64,000 bases of DNA from Setoptus koraiensis (taxonomy: Eukaryota; Arthropoda), in assembly GCA_048013815.1 (NCBI GenBank), contig CM106586.1, positions 20,026,001 to 20,090,000 of the forward strand. Reading direction: 5' to 3'. The notes below the pieces were generated by a model. That model was given only the letters and a program-made list of their open reading frames with translations. It searched no databases and was not told the origin of the DNA. The translations under genes and the position numbers were made by a program. Shown one piece after another: positions 10,542-24,270 of this stretch (positions are counted from its first letter, which is position 1; each line of letters opens with the position of its first letter).

Positions 10542-12600
10542 GCTCTCTTGCAGATTGTTCCAGACTTCATGGAAATGGAACACAATGCGGCGCTGATTTC
10601 TATTCACTGGGATTCTCACGAGTCGGCCCCCTATTTCGGTGAAAGGATTTGGGCCGCAAAACTAAACGGTTTTATTGCGAACGCTCTGCTCGGTTAGAAC
10701 CGTCAATTTAACGGCGATTTCATTTTATCCGTCTGGGAGGTTGGTTTATTTTATTGGTGTGACGCCGTTGGCATGCTGGGACAAAAACAGAAGCCGCCTT
10801 GTGGCGCTATTTTTCAGAAAAACTCAACCGAAAGAGAAAGCGACAGAGAATTCGATTTGCTGCTAAGCTCGACGATATTGCTCACGAGGGCAGTGTTGAC
10901 AGAGCGCAATTGTGATAAAGCGAATACACACAAAATGTCAGACATTCACTCAGTTTCAAAGTTGCAAAGTGACTAAAAGAATGGACACAATAAAGGGATC
11001 AACAAGGATTTAGTTTCGTGCCGGATTGTGTCCCGGTTGGCACTTTTCTCGCTGGCCACTTACATCATTAGTTTGTTAGTTGGGCCAGTTGTTAGCGAGT
11101 CAGTAGTTGGTAGGTTTCTACACGGCCCGGTTATCTTGTTCATCTACCACAATCCATTGTAATGATTGTTGATGGTCAGTAGACTGGCAATGGCCGTTGT
11201 GTTGTGTGTCTGTGTGTCTAGTTTAGTGTCGATAATAGTGAATCTGATAGCGTAAATTTGTCATCATTTTATGCTTCGTTTGTCTTCTATCACCGCTCGC
11301 ATAGGCGAAATTGTCCGCGGACGGATATATCGCGTTCGCGGAAGGGGCCGCTTTATTTTGTCGCATTCGGGCGCATTCTCTTTCTTCTTTAGTAACTAAG
11401 TATAGTTAGTGTGTCCAACTAACTGTACACATCCATTTGTTGTGTCCGCGGCCCGCTCCGGCCACTGCCATCAATATTTATTTATTTATGGTGTAGTTTG
11501 TGACACACACGAGCTTGCCATACATAAAAGCCTGTCACTGGATATGCGAGCAGTAATTGGAAGCGCCAGAACAAATCCATCGGGATCCGTCCCGCTGTGG
11601 TTGAGATTGATCAAAGTTGCAATGTTGCAACAAAATGCAACGGCCAAATATAGTTATGTTTGTGCCACTGGCCGCCAGATTGCCTCTACACGTGACACTC
11701 GAAAATCAAATCATACCCCAGAGTGCAATGGGCCTCTATTTATCATGTTGTCTAAGTGGCAAGCATTTGCTGACATTCACGATCAATCACAAGTATATTT
11801 ATCAATGCATGTGTATTCCCGTCGGATCGGGCCCGATTTCGTTGGCTTTGCCATGCGTGCGCTTGCATGCTGCAATCCCACTAATAATAATTCTGCCGGG
11901 CCAAGCTTCATCAGCAGATACTAATCACGGCGAAACAAACAAAAAGTTAATGACTTTTGCCAAGACCGTGCCCAGTCGAATACTGTTTACTGTTTGCGTA
12001 CCGCTGTCGTATGTTGATGTTAATCGGCTTGATATATCAATATTGTATCAGGGGGTCAGCGCAAATCAAATTGTCTCAACAATGACATAGCTTGATTTTG
12101 CAGTGCTTCGCCGGCAATGGCCTAATAAAATGTTTCGCAACGTCTGGCGCAAAGCAGCTTGCCAGCACTTGTTTTCTCGAAGCTTTTGTGCAACGGGAGC
12201 GCATCCAAGACGAATGACCTCCACGAGCTTTGAGAGTTGCAAATCTTGCATCCGCCGGGAGAAGTTTCATGATTTTTATTGCGCGGCGGTCAACTTGTGA
12301 CTGTCAGACGACTGTCACAAATTAAACTGTTGTTGTTCACCATTTGTCATGGCCAGAGCCGGCCGCGGATGACGCAAATTCAACAAAACGTTACCCACCG
12401 TTATCTCTGGGCTCATTTGGGTGCCTCCTTGGCCTCTTTTGTCGCCTTGACCGTTGTTAACGTAACGGTCGCTGTACAGACAACTTAATAGAGCTTTTGG
12501 GGCACCATCATACACCATTAATATGTTGCCTCTTTCGTCGATTATTATCTGGCTTGTTTGCTTCATGTGGCCGCACGCACCGGTCATCTCGACAAATATC

Positions 12601-12618
12601 TATATATATATATATATA
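12601..12618. repeat. TA microsatellite
   Basis: A short perfect TA run of 18 nt. Confidence 0.9.
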
Positions 12619-14250
12619 AATGTCTAGATATAGCGAGGCATCGGAGTTGTTCGTAGCAGAGGTTACAGTGCAATGAGAGCCACCCATTGCTGCCATTATG
12701 CTGCACCTTAAAGCGGCCACGACGCACAAACACAAACATCATACAACAAAATTTGTCCAGGCATCCCAACAATAAATGTATACGACAACAAAGTCAACTA
12801 ACAGAGAAGCAAACACACAACAAGTAAAAGCGTCAATGGGTTACGCTTATGTTTCTATTGTTATTACGTGAGAGTTGTTACGTAACGCTAGAAAATGGCT
12901 AGTAGTGGCGCCATTTGTTTAGGGCCACCGTTTGTTGATAGTTGCAGACGCAGTTGGCTTGGCGCTGACTTTGTGCCGGGCCACAAGTCAAGTTGCTGAT
13001 AGTGTTTGTGTTGCTGTGGTTGTTGTCACCGGCGTCAAGATCATTACGTTGTTGTCGTTGGTTGCTCAAGTGTGCCCCGCTTATCTAAATCTTTTGTGCA
13101 AACACCACTTCAATTATCACTAATGTTGCATCTAGCTGCTTGACCCTCTTACCTTGTTGCGGGCAATTTCGTAGCCTGCTCTCTGGCAGATAAACTCATC
13201 TGGCAAGCCGCTGCTTTGAGTGTTAGCGTCCGGATGATAACATTGCCTCATCGCAATGAGTTTGTGGCAGTGCGAAAACACAAATCTATGCATTGTCATT
13301 TTGCATCATTTCGCCTTGTTCGCAAACAACAATAAGCAATAAGAACAGTGCAATGGGAACGCTGTTACATGTTGACACATACTCATGCTTATAAGCACAA
13401 ATATAAACACAACCGCACCCATTTTGTTTGTTTGCCGGCCATGGTGTCGGATATTTTGCGTCGGATAAATTCTGTACGCTAATGAGCTCGCCGTAACGCA
13501 GTCACGACGGATTGACAATCAGACATGCTGTCGCTTGTTCCATAGTTTTGTATCGCGCACTGGCCGTGTGACATGAGCCAAGAGTGACATGTCCGCAAGA
13601 TGCAAACATGGCCGCCTGTTGAGAACGGTCAGCCGTTGGTCGGTGGTGAATATCAGGTTGCGCAGTAGCAAAAGCTCGCTCGGCTGGCCTCTTTCAGCCC
13701 AATTCGGCCCAATTCGGCCCCGTTCGGCCCCATTTAGAGGCATGAGGTGACATGAATGAGGCAAGTTCAGGCAGCACAGTTGACACACACACAGCTTGCG
13801 TCGTGGCCGTTGGCCAGCGCCAGTGGCCGGTAATGGGGCCGAATGAGCGAATTAACTGATTTTGTCATTCTCGCTAAGCACACTGTCGCTAAGCAGCGAT
13901 TTCGAGCTGCGTGCCCGTATGTGCGCTTGTTGTGTCACAGCCGCACGAATCGTATGATGTAATAACAATATCATACTGCACCGCACAGCATGCTAGGCGG
14001 GATACGACATGATACGCAGTACGATGTACATGTAATATGGAGACAAAAACTGTTTGAATATATTGATATAGCACGCGTTTCGACACGATGCTGCGAACGC
14101 GGCGCAGTCTGGCAAGCGCCATTGTGCAACTCCATTATGGCATTACATCATTGGCTTGACCGGTTCGTTAATAGAGCGAAGCCAGACTTGTCTGGCGACC
14201 AGACACGGATGGTGCATCCTTCCTTCGCGTTATACCTAACAGCGGCGCCA

Positions 14251-14400
14251 ACCGCAACAACAACAACTAGCGCGTCGCCGACAACAACAACCAGCGCGAC
14301 AACAACAACCATCGCGACAGCGACCAATAGCGCGACAGCGACAACAACAAATGAACAACAACAACCGAACGACAGCAACCACCAGCCAGCAACAACGACG
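14251..14400. repeat. Imperfect ACA/GCG trinucleotide-rich tract
   Basis: About 150 nt of degenerate CAA/ACA triplets interrupted by GCG and GCGAC words. It keeps frames open on both strands (Thr-rich forward, Val-rich reverse), which explains the overlapping ORFs. Confidence 0.8.
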
Positions 14401-15770
14401 TGATCAGGGCGCGCGCTTGTTTTGCTGTTGCGTGACCATCCGCGACTCCATATGTGTGTTGTGTGTTTGCGAGCCGCAAAAAAGTGGATACCATTATTAT
14501 TACTACTTGACTTGGCCTTTGGACATTCCCATGACACTGGAAATATCCAGCATGAATGGCGGCCGAGTGTGTCGCTACAGCGAGCACGACGCAGCCCATG
14601 GCGAACAAGCGAAAGTACAATTGTCGAAAGAATTAACCATCTCCATCGAGATAGCGCTCTTTTCGCCTCCATTTCTGCTCTCCGGAAACACTATAATAAT
14701 CAGGCGGGCCGTGGCGCGCGTTCTGGCAACATAATGAATGAGCCAGAGAGCGGGCCGCCGAAGCCGAACGGGCCAGCAGAGACAGCAGAGCCAACGGAGC
14801 CAGCAGAGGGGCGAGCATAGATCATAATTTAGCACGAGACACTAACACCACCATCAGCAAGTTCTTATGTAATGATGAATTCATCCTCATTACATCGCAT
14901 GGCATGCACACTATGGCGAGCGAGCGTCGCGTGTAACCATGTATGTGCATTACATAATGTGTGTCTAGGTAACCAGCCGGCCGGCCGACTGCGTTGTGAT
15001 GCTACGAGAGTGGTATAAAAATGCCCCCGCTTCACATGTAACTCGCCGTGTGCACTCGTATCAGTGCCCCCGTTTTTCACCATTGGCGGCCACTGGCGGC
15101 CACTGGCGGCGCCAACGCGTGCATCGCCACCAAACAACGCACCATTGTGGCGCACGTGCAAACAAGCAGACCAAGACGAGCTAATATACGAGCGATATAT
15201 CTCTTTATCTCGCCCACTGTGTGTGTATCTTCGTTCTATTTAATGCACTGTATTTGTGGTCCGGACGGCCCCGCCGGCTGGCCACTCTAGTCACTAGAGT
15301 CTAGTGGCACCCTTGTCGCGCCACCGTTGGCACCAGCAGCAACGTGGGCCCGGCAATACAATTACAATAAGCAAATTTCAGCTAGCGAGCCCGTCTGGCT
15401 TGGGGGCGCACCGGTCCGCTGAGCGCTCTGTCCGGCGCGCTCGGCCCCTCACTTGCGCTCCGTGCCCCGTGACACAAGCAACTGGCCGCCAGCTCGGTTG
15501 CAGTTGAAGTTGCGCTGTCACTTGTTTCGCTGTTGTTGTCGCTGCTCACCGCGGTTGACCGCGGGCGAGCTGCACCGTTGCTGCAACTCGCGCCACTACG
15601 TGCAAGCAGTGCGGCCGGCGTGCAAATATCAAATTTCTAAATATATTATAATAATGCAATAAGGCTAATAATGCCAGCGGGGCAATGAAACAGCGACACC
15701 GAACCGCACATCCAGTGGTTGTGTCGCCCGTGCGACCCGCATTTGGTGCGGCCGACGCCGGGCCGTTGCT

Positions 15771-15830
15771 AGATCAAACTGGACTAGATCAAACTGGACC
15801 AGATCAAGCTGGACCAGATCAAACTGGCAC
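15771..15830. repeat. 15-nt tandem repeat, four copies
   Basis: Four units of 15 nt beginning AGATCAAACTGGAC start at 15771, 15786, 15801 and 15816. Single-base differences separate them. Confidence 0.92.
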
Positions 15831-16530
15831 AGTATCGCCGGATCGAACATGCCAGTGCGAGCTGGCAGGTCGCTGGCGCTCGATCATCGCGTCCGATCCG
15901 GATTGCGGTGCGTCGGACAGGTCGAATTGTGTCGCATGTCACACGAGTGACCTGCTGCGAGCGCTTGTTCGACATGAGGCGTCCGTGCCGGGCGACGGCG
16001 AGCGGGCACCCGAAGACCGTCCCTTGCTTGGTCGGTTGCTGGCAAACGAAACAAAAAATCGGCCCGAACCGTTTCTGGCGCGGCCGCCGCTGGCCGCCGG
16101 CACTGCAACGGAATAGCAGCCGTCGTTGGCCCGTGCGCACAATCGCCCGCCGACGGCTCTCGGCTGCATCTGACACGCCAGCGGGCAGCGACGCGACACA
16201 GGTGAGGCGCGATCTAGTTAGCTGGTCGGACGCGTCAAGTGTGGCCAATAAGTCAAGTGTAACGAGAGAGCGGCCGGCCGCGGATGAGCACAAACCCGTA
16301 GCTGGCTGCATGATTTATGAGTTTGTGCCAATGAGCCCATCCCTTGTCCGTGTGCGCTGGCCTGGCGCTGGCGCATCGTGGCAGGGCGTGCAGTATATTC
16401 GGCGAGCCTCGCCGGGCGATGATGTAAGCGGCGCACAGTTGACATTTCTTTGTTTGACCACTGTGACCATGATTGATGCGATGACCGGCCAATATTTGCC
16501 GCCTCATTGTTGCCATGAGAACGGCACAAT

Positions 16531-16596
16531 AGCGACACAACGGCCACGCAACAGCGACACAACGGCCACGCAACAGCGACACAACAGCCGCGCAAT
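16531..16596. repeat. 22-nt tandem repeat, three copies
   Basis: Three 22-nt units starting AGCGACACAAC lie at 16531, 16553 and 16575. The first two are identical and the third differs at a few positions. Confidence 0.9.
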
Positions 16597-16808
16597 GGCG
16601 CGACACGAGAGCAGCAAAAGTGAAACAACAATCATCGCGCAAATCAACAGTTACGCTGCCCATGTCAGCGGGTGTAGCTCACCTGTGCTGCCTAAACGTC
16701 ACCGATGTAACGAGCGCAACGCCTCGCCAACGGCCGCTTCTCACGACTCATGCGACATCTACACGACATAATCGGCTAATTCAGTTTGTTTTTCCCATTC
16801 CCATACAG

Positions 16809-16919
16809 GTCCCATTAGAGGCAACTGTCGTCGCGACTTGTGCGCCGCCCGCCAAACAAGCAAGCCGCCCGCCATAGGCACCAAACGGCGCTACATGGGC
16901 CGGGTGAGCCAGCGAAAAG
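16809..16919 (+). other. Candidate 111-nt exon with strong splice signals
   Basis: A pyrimidine-rich acceptor ending CCCATACAG at 16808 and a consensus donor AAAAG|GTGAGT at 16919/16920 frame a 111-nt piece. A weaker donor (ACACAG|GTGAGG at 16200/16201) could close an upstream exon. No open frame across it resembles a known protein, so if it is spliced it is probably untranslated, perhaps a 5' UTR exon of POMGNT1. The evidence is splice consensus only. Confidence 0.25.
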
Positions 16920-17219
16920 GTGAGTGGCTGTCTAATAAGTGTCTAATAATGTCAAACAATGTCAAAGCTGGCCCGTCGAGCCGTTGCGTCTGTCGAGCTG
17001 TCACATGAGAAATTCTTTTCGAGCGGTCGCATTTTTCTTTCACGCCAAGCAACTTTCGTGCCTGCCCGCCGGAGCCTGTTCGGCCGGGTGTGTTCGGCGG
17101 AGCCGCTCGCCCGAGTCTGTCGGTGGCTGTCGAACGGGGCGCTGCACTGCACAGTGCGCATCACATGAGAACCGCCGAGCGAAAGTAAGACACTCCGCTA
17201 ATATCTGCTCGCATCGATG

Positions 17220-17345
17220 ACACCGCTCGCTTGCCGTCGCGGTCGCTGTTGTTGTCGTTGCCGTCGCCGCTGTTGTTGTTGCTGTCGTTGTTGTTGTCGT
17301 TGTTGTCGTTGCCGCCGCCGCCGTCGTTGTTGGTGCTGTTGTAAT
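17220..17345. repeat. GTT/GCC trinucleotide tract
   Basis: A degenerate tract of CTG, TTG, TCG and GCC triplets over about 125 nt, readable in all frames. Confidence 0.8.
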
Positions 17346-20300
17346 TGGAGACTATTCTCGGCGCCATTAACTGGATGTATTAGGACAAAATCATTAGCAT
17401 ATTTCTACTAGCGAGGGGCGCCCCACTCCGGCGAGGGCGCTGGCATTGTTCTGCTGAGGCACTAGTGCGCCTGTCATCGCTACCATTATAGTGCGGCTAT
17501 AATGATAAGCGATCTCGCGAATCGTGACAACATTCTAAAAAACTGCCAGCCCAGCCACTAGAAATGCAGCGCCCGGCCTCCATGTGGGCCCCCATCTGTG
17601 AGCCTCTCAGCGAGCGCCCCCAACTTACAACTCACCGACGCTTGTTAGCTAGCTCGCATGATGCAATATTGTTTCGCTGTCGCCATCGAGTCGGCCCAAA
17701 TGGGGCCAAATGGACTAGCGCGAGCAAAGTAGTTTATGCAAGACTTTGCACTGATTTGATGGGCGCGCGTGAGGTGAAAGCGAAAGCAGTGCATCAATGC
17801 AAATATTGATCCATTTGTCAGCGAGCTCTACCAACCAAACAGCGGCCATCTCGCATGGACTTGACTACTCGCTACTGTGGCAACTCGATTTTTGTACCTA
17901 TCGATTAAAAGAGTGCGCCCAAAAGTCCGTTGAGACCGTACAGCGCCATGATGGGCAGCGCGCCTCACGATTCGCGAAAGTGCCCATCAAAATGCCAAAT
18001 AATTCAAATTCATGCTATTTCGCCAGCAACGCAATCAGATCGTCTGGTTTTTGGCCAATAATTCAATAATAATCCATCATGTGCACACTTAGGCACATGT
18101 CATAAATGCAAATGTGACGCGTCGTCCCTTGTTCAAACCCAAACGAAAATAACTGCCATTTCTCTCAGTTCAGTAACCTTGCGCCAGTGGCGCCCACGCC
18201 GCGACATGATATCATGGCACGAATTCAATTTAAATTGATTGATTGCGTCGGGGCAAGCGCTGGCCAGTTAGTTTTTGCTTTACGCGTTTGCGGCATCGCT
18301 CGACAGTGCGCTGTCGTATCTTGCGGCAAGCTCGACAAGACATCGGGCTGTTCTCTCCACGCACACTTGCGGTTTGCATGCGACCAATGGCGAATCGCTT
18401 GCGATTGCAAACGAGCGGCAACCAATCTCGGCCAATTGGAGAGTTGTCGAACTTGAAAAGCAGCGCGAAAAAGAGAGATCATTACTGGGCCGTTCTGGCG
18501 ATTGCATCGCTGCAAAGAATCGCCGACTCTGCGGCGTCTCGCGCCCGAAACGCAACCAATTGCGGGAATGCAGATAAAGGAATTGCGATAAATTTGCAAC
18601 TGCACGGGCACGAGACTCACTCAAATCGCGAGATAGTATCACCTGAAACAGGCGAATAATGAATTTGTGCCGGCGTGAATTGTAGTTGCTGCTCGCTCGG
18701 TTTGTAAATCACTGCCGGTTTGCGCTCACTGGCGCCTGTAGCACCACAAGAGAAATTCATCGATGTTGAAAATGTCGAGATTCGCTCTCGAGATTAAAAA
18801 TAATTATCATTGTATACAGGATGGGGGCTAGAAAAGTTTAGCTGTCAGGGGAAAATGTCGCGCTTGTTCCATTGTGACAGCGGTTGCTGCCGCTGCCGCC
18901 GCCGCCGCCGCTGTTGTTGAGCAGTTGATTTGGTCAACCGGGCCGAATGTAACTCTTGCTCAGACAAACGCGAGATAAGATTGATATGGCGCATTTAGTG
19001 GCGCCGGTCGTTAGGGAGCCGCGAGGGGAACGAGCGGAAAAGGGCCCGACCGAATTCAAAGAATGTTGTTTCGCGCTAATGCGATAAGATCTGAATTGAG
19101 CTCTTTCTCTCTCTCATTCTCCTCTATCATTGTCACGATCATTACATGCGCCCGGCGCGCGCTGCTGACAAACAATCGGTCCCCCGCTTGGTTTACGTCG
19201 AGGGCCGTTTCAGTTGTGTTTACTGTTTTCGGAACATGGCTCACTGCTCTCGGCGGCCACTGGCTAGAGAGCCGGCCCGAGTGACGAGTCCGACATTCTC
19301 TTTATTAACATCTCTATGCTCTCCACAGTAGCTCTTGCCAGTCGTTCTGGCTTGTCGTCTTGTTCTGGCCGCTTGCTGTGGCCAGAACGAGGCGAGTCGG
19401 GCCGCAGCAGCAACTCTTTTTATTCCGGCCCGTGGCTTCGGGCCGAGCAGCGGCAACACTGATTACATTGCTAAATGTATAATCATGAATGATGATGACG
19501 GCAGGAAATCTCAAGCTGTTTCTGTGTGGCACTCTCATCTGCATGTGCACCAGTTTGCTTTATCTTTTATCGCTGGCGTGTCGCGCTGTCGGCGGCCAAA
19601 CTAGCTCCTTTGTGCATTTGAATTTACTTAGGCCGCTGGTGGGGCCCCGCCGGTGGTGAAAATTAGGTATCAACAGGGGCGCCCGCTATCACAACTGTGC
19701 GCATGTTAGCTGGTGATTAATGTGCATTGATTGGCATGCTCTGTCGCAAAGCGGACACGACGCCAGCTATTGTTGCTTCCGGAGCGCAAATCTAATCCAT
19801 AACGACGAAACGGTATTGTTGTTGGCGCTATCACAACTCTGTTCCCCGGCGACTGCTAGCGCCAAAAATATCAAACATATATATCATTGCAGCGCTACAC
19901 GCGGCCCGCGACACATGCACACTGTGGCATGTGCTATATGGGTGTTTATTTGCCGGACCATTATTGCCGCTGGTGCTGCTATTATTATTTATTTATGCAC
20001 TCTCTGACTATTATTATTATACAGCTCGCCTCTCGGTACCTCAATTATATTCTTATGAGTGTGTCTCGCGGCGAGCGCACTCTCATATCAGTGTGTGAGA
20101 CTGGTGGCTGGCTATTATGCATGTCGCGGGGGCCGTGTTGCACTTGGATCAAGTCAATTACGGGCATTGCAGCGCCACCGACTAGAGACGCACTCGCTGG
20201 CCCCATGTCTCCGGCGCGTGGGCCAGCTCACCGAGTGCAAACCGCGGCCCCATAACGAGCACAATACCCCGCCGCCAAGTTAATCTCTTTGGGCCCCAAC

Positions 20301-21140
20301 TCGCACCCATGACTGGCACTGATGAGATTGGTCTTGGCGACTCAATTGCCACTGGGCCACAATCGCAGAAAAAAGCCAATAAATGTGGCTCGGTGCGGCG
20401 AGCTGTGCGACCCTGTGGCCCGATCGGCCAGTGCTAATTCCGGCCAGTGGGGGCGACTTAATCTCAGGAAACAAGCGAGCGGTTGTTGCGATTTATGCTA
20501 TCGCATTTCTATGTTTGCGCTATGGGCTTCTCGTCGCCGGTCCCGACGCACAACGGGCCGGCCGGCGGGCCCAGGTCGGCCGAAGTAACAATTGCAACAA
20601 TGGCACCAAAAACAACTCACACATGTATATGTTCATATATAAATGTGCGCGTTTATGGGGTCCACATTGCGGACGTGTTATGTTTTGTGCTGCGCTGGCT
20701 CAAGTGGCAAAGTAGCCAGTGCGTTCGCCGGCCACGCTTACCATAATTCAAGCTAATGTTATATGCCGCGTTATATCCGCGAACAGGGGTCCCCGTTTAT
20801 TGCGGTGGCCGGGGCCCGCGCTGAGTGGAATGTTACGCGCAAACACACATGGTCGGGTGTTGTGTTGTTTATGGACTATTTCGTCGGAGTTTTGCCCGAA
20901 ATCATTTTTGCGCGCCATCCGGCACGAGCAGCCAAGTGCCAATCAGGCGCATGCACTCGCATTATGCGCCGTATTATTACGTTATGTGTTATGTGCATTA
21001 TGAGCGCTTGGCGTGTATTAGTATTATTGCAAAAGTCAAGAATGCTGCCATCCATGTTGCACAATGAGCCACTCTGTCCCGCTCTGGCGTGCACATGCAC
21101 CCGCTGCAGTGGCGACACGGCCAGTTGAGCCAGTTGAGCT

Positions 21141-21165
21141 AGTGGGGCCCCAATGGGGCCCCACT
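21141..21165. other. Perfect 11-bp hairpin
   Basis: AGTGGGGCCCC (21141-21151) and GGGGCCCCACT (21155-21165) are exact complements around the spacer AAT. Each arm itself contains the palindrome GGGGCCCC. Function unknown. Confidence 0.7.
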
Positions 21166-21879
21166 GGCCACCGAACGAAGCGAACGGAACGAGAGAGCGG
21201 GGCCCAAGGCAAGCTAATGATGTTATTCATGACAATGACAATATTCTAATCACGTGTTGTCAGATGCATTATTTGATATTCATCGGGCATGTCGGCACGT
21301 AGCGCGTACACACAGCTGAGCTGAGCAGAGCTGAGCGGCTGGCGCCGGCCATCGGGCGACGGGCACCGGGGGCCGCACTCCAGCGCACCGCATGCCATGC
21401 GGATATGCGGCAGATATCTGGATATTTATAAAGATTGCATGATCACATGATTGCATGAACGCCTACATCGCACAGCCATCATGTGTGGCGGCTGTGGCCG
21501 GCCAACAGACGAATTGGCCCACTGTTTGGGGGCCAATTGTTGGCGGCCACGATTGCCGCGCACATGATACAATACAATCTGTCTGATTGTCCAGCCAGAC
21601 GCCCTAGTGGGACCCCATTGAGGCCCCGTCGAGACTCGCCCGCGCTCGGTGTGAGCCGACCGGCCAGTCGGTGAGGCCGGTGAGGCGCGGCGCCCGGCAA
21701 TGCTGGCGCAAAATGGACTCGTCTCGTGATGTCATGTGATGCTCGCATGCTAGGCTGCCGAGATGCCGGGTCGGCGCTGCAAAATTGCTTTTGCAAAATT
21801 GCGACCCGTTTACCGTTGCGATGCGCGCCATTACGCAACAGCGGCGGCATTAGCGCATAATTCACGTGAGTGACCCGCT

Positions 21880-21960
21880 GAACGCGGCACGGCAACGACA
21901 GCGACAACAGCAGAGACAACAACGACAACGGCAACAACAGCAGAGACAACAACGCCGGCG
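21880..21960. repeat. CAACAG/CAACGA-rich tract
   Basis: A degenerate repeat with the larger word CAGAGACAACAACG present twice. It keeps frames open on both strands. Confidence 0.75.
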
Positions 21961-23234
21961 AGCCGCTCGCAAGCGGGCAAAAGTAATTCCAGTCGGATCG
22001 CGCCCATCGATTGCGCCGTCGTTTTTGTCGTCTTGCGGCGAGCGTAGCGGCGGCCCACGGGCCGGGTGCGCGACCAACATCGGCCATGCGGTATCATTAA
22101 TATCATTATTATTATGATTATTGTTGTTGTTGCTGTTATAGATATTAGTAGTTTGATGCGAGTGAGTGATGGTTGCTCACCGACCAGCGCGCTCCGTGTG
22201 CCCGGTGGCGCCCCTGTAAGCGGAGCGGGTGCCACGGGCCGAGATTTATGTTTGTTTGATCTGGCCTAGCGGCGGCGGCGGCAGCGGCTCACGTGAGCAG
22301 CCACCGGCGCTCGCGCGACACGACTGGCTGGATAAAAGCGAGTGGGCGCCACCAGAGCGCAACATTGGGGCCAGCGGCATCCGACCCAGATAAGGCCCAA
22401 AGAGGCGGAGATGTGCGTATCTATGTCTAGTCGGTGCGTTGTCTGGCGCGACACAAAATGCACAAAACGGCACTCGCTGCTGTTAAGCCCCCCTCCCCCC
22501 GCTCGCCTCAATCTACCTCCAACTGCGACCTCCAAGTCCGACGGCGGCTCCAACAGGGCGAATCCAATAGCAAGAAAGTGATCTGGCCCTCGCTGCCGTC
22601 TCTATTTGTACGCGCCGCTTGCCGACTGCGCCAAGTCGGCGCGGGCCCCGCGCCGGTTGGGGCGCTCCGAGTGATCGGGGCTGGCTGGCTGTCGGTCGGG
22701 ATTTAAGTGGGCCCGGCGCGCTTGTTTGCACGGGTGCAGGTTTTCATTTGCGCCCCTCGAACACACATACAAACGCACGAGCGCGGGTATTGGGGCCAGC
22801 GCGGGCTGTTGTACCCGCTATAAAGTTTGCATCGGCTTGCTTGTCGCAGTCGTCAAATTTAAGACCGGGCGACAAGCACCGCGGCACGTAATGAATTAAT
22901 GGATACACTTACTTGCCCACACCTAAAGCCCCCGTGCTCGCCGCGGGTTGCGAGCGGGCCTCTGCCCGACCCGCTTCTGTGAGTCTGTGGGTCTGTGAGG
23001 GGCGCCCGGCGGCCAGCGGCGCCGATTGAGCCGGATCGAGCCGGTAAGCCCCGTCGCCAGTGCGAGTGGCTTGCTTGTGGCGCGGGCCAGCAAGCCAGCA
23101 GCCAGCAGCTAGAAGCCAGTGGGGCCAGCATTGTGACATTACCGGCGTTGCAAATGGATTTTCTCTGTCTGATTAATGCAATGATCACATTAAATCAGGC
23201 TTATGACGTTACACGACGCTTGCGTCACACAGTA

Positions 23235-23260
23235 AGCCAGCCAGCCAGCCAGTCAGCCAG
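23235..23260. repeat. AGCC tetranucleotide repeat
   Basis: About six AGCC units with one AGTC variant. Confidence 0.9.
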
Positions 23261-24010
23261 CGTACCAATGGCCATGTTGGCGCCGGTGCCGCTCGCAATC
23301 ATTGCAAGCAGCGACAAAATTGTCGTGTAGTCTGACCCACTGAGAGTCAGCTAGATTTGGGTCTTTTCTTCTCGTGTTTTGTTGTGCTTTTCGCTGTACC
23401 TTTGCACTTGTGTGCCGCAAACTAATAAGAGAGTGCCCAATGTCGTTGTGCGTGGCCCCTTTCGAGCGGGTCGCTAGCTCGTGTAGCCCGAAGGCGGCGC
23501 GCTGTTGGTGCCGGTAACGCGGGCCCCCGCTTCATATCGGACCCGCTAGAATCTTGGCGGATTAACGTGCTAAGTCGGCACTCAACCGCACCTGTCTGTT
23601 TGGCAGGCCGGCTTGACGAAGAAAAGCCAGAATGGATGCGCGAATTGGCATATTCGCGCATCTATTGGCCGCCGATTGGCCGGCGCCGGTATGTAATCCT
23701 CGCGTGCGTGCTGGATTTCGGTGGGCCCGCCGGCTTCGAAATGACAAATTCACCAATGGGCAGAGCCGAGTTGTGCAAACGAAGCGTCGCGTCATGACGA
23801 CAAAATGGCAAATTATCGGCCCAAAAAGTCGGCCCAATAGCAGTCGTGTGACACCGAGCTGGCGAATGAAAAGCCGGAAAGTTTGCAATTTCGCAAATTT
23901 ATGCGCACTCGCTCGCTCGCCGCGTCTACCTGTTGATGCTGCCGCATGGATTGTGCGCTCGCCGTGTTCGAGGTCAAGAGCGGCCAAGGAGCATTGTTGT
24001 CGCAATTGCG

Positions 24011-24046
24011 CCGACCGGCGACGACCGGTGACGACCGGCGACGACG
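24011..24046. repeat. 10-nt tandem repeat
   Basis: About 3.5 copies of ACGACCGGCG with one T-for-C change. Confidence 0.85.
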
Positions 24047-24242
24047 AGAACGCTAACAAACTACGGCGCACAGTTTGTTGGGATGGCGGCCCTGCAACGC
24101 AAGCGAGCGAGCGACCGGGCTCACGCGAGAAAATGATGGATGAATATTGGCGTTGTTGTTGTGTCATTGTCGTGACTGGTCCCTCGAACAAACAGAAGCC
24201 CCTCTCGAGCACAGGCACGCAAACTGGCCAGGCCGGCGATTC

Positions 24243-24270
24243 GGCTGGCTGGCTGGCTGGCCGGCCGGCT
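24243..24270. repeat. GGCT tetranucleotide repeat
   Basis: A short GGCT array running into GGCCGGCC-type palindromic sequence. Confidence 0.88.

Noticed and set aside
10554-10697. Possible exon after the TC-rich acceptor at 10553
   Set aside because: The 47-codon frame has no family resemblance and no matching donor or partner exon was found.
15908-16771. 287-codon plus-strand open frame in the gene-free block
   Set aside because: Its composition is Arg/Ser/Ala/Thr-rich as expected for chance frames in G+C-rich DNA, it runs through a 22-nt tandem repeat and a candidate splice donor, and it has no recognisable domain.
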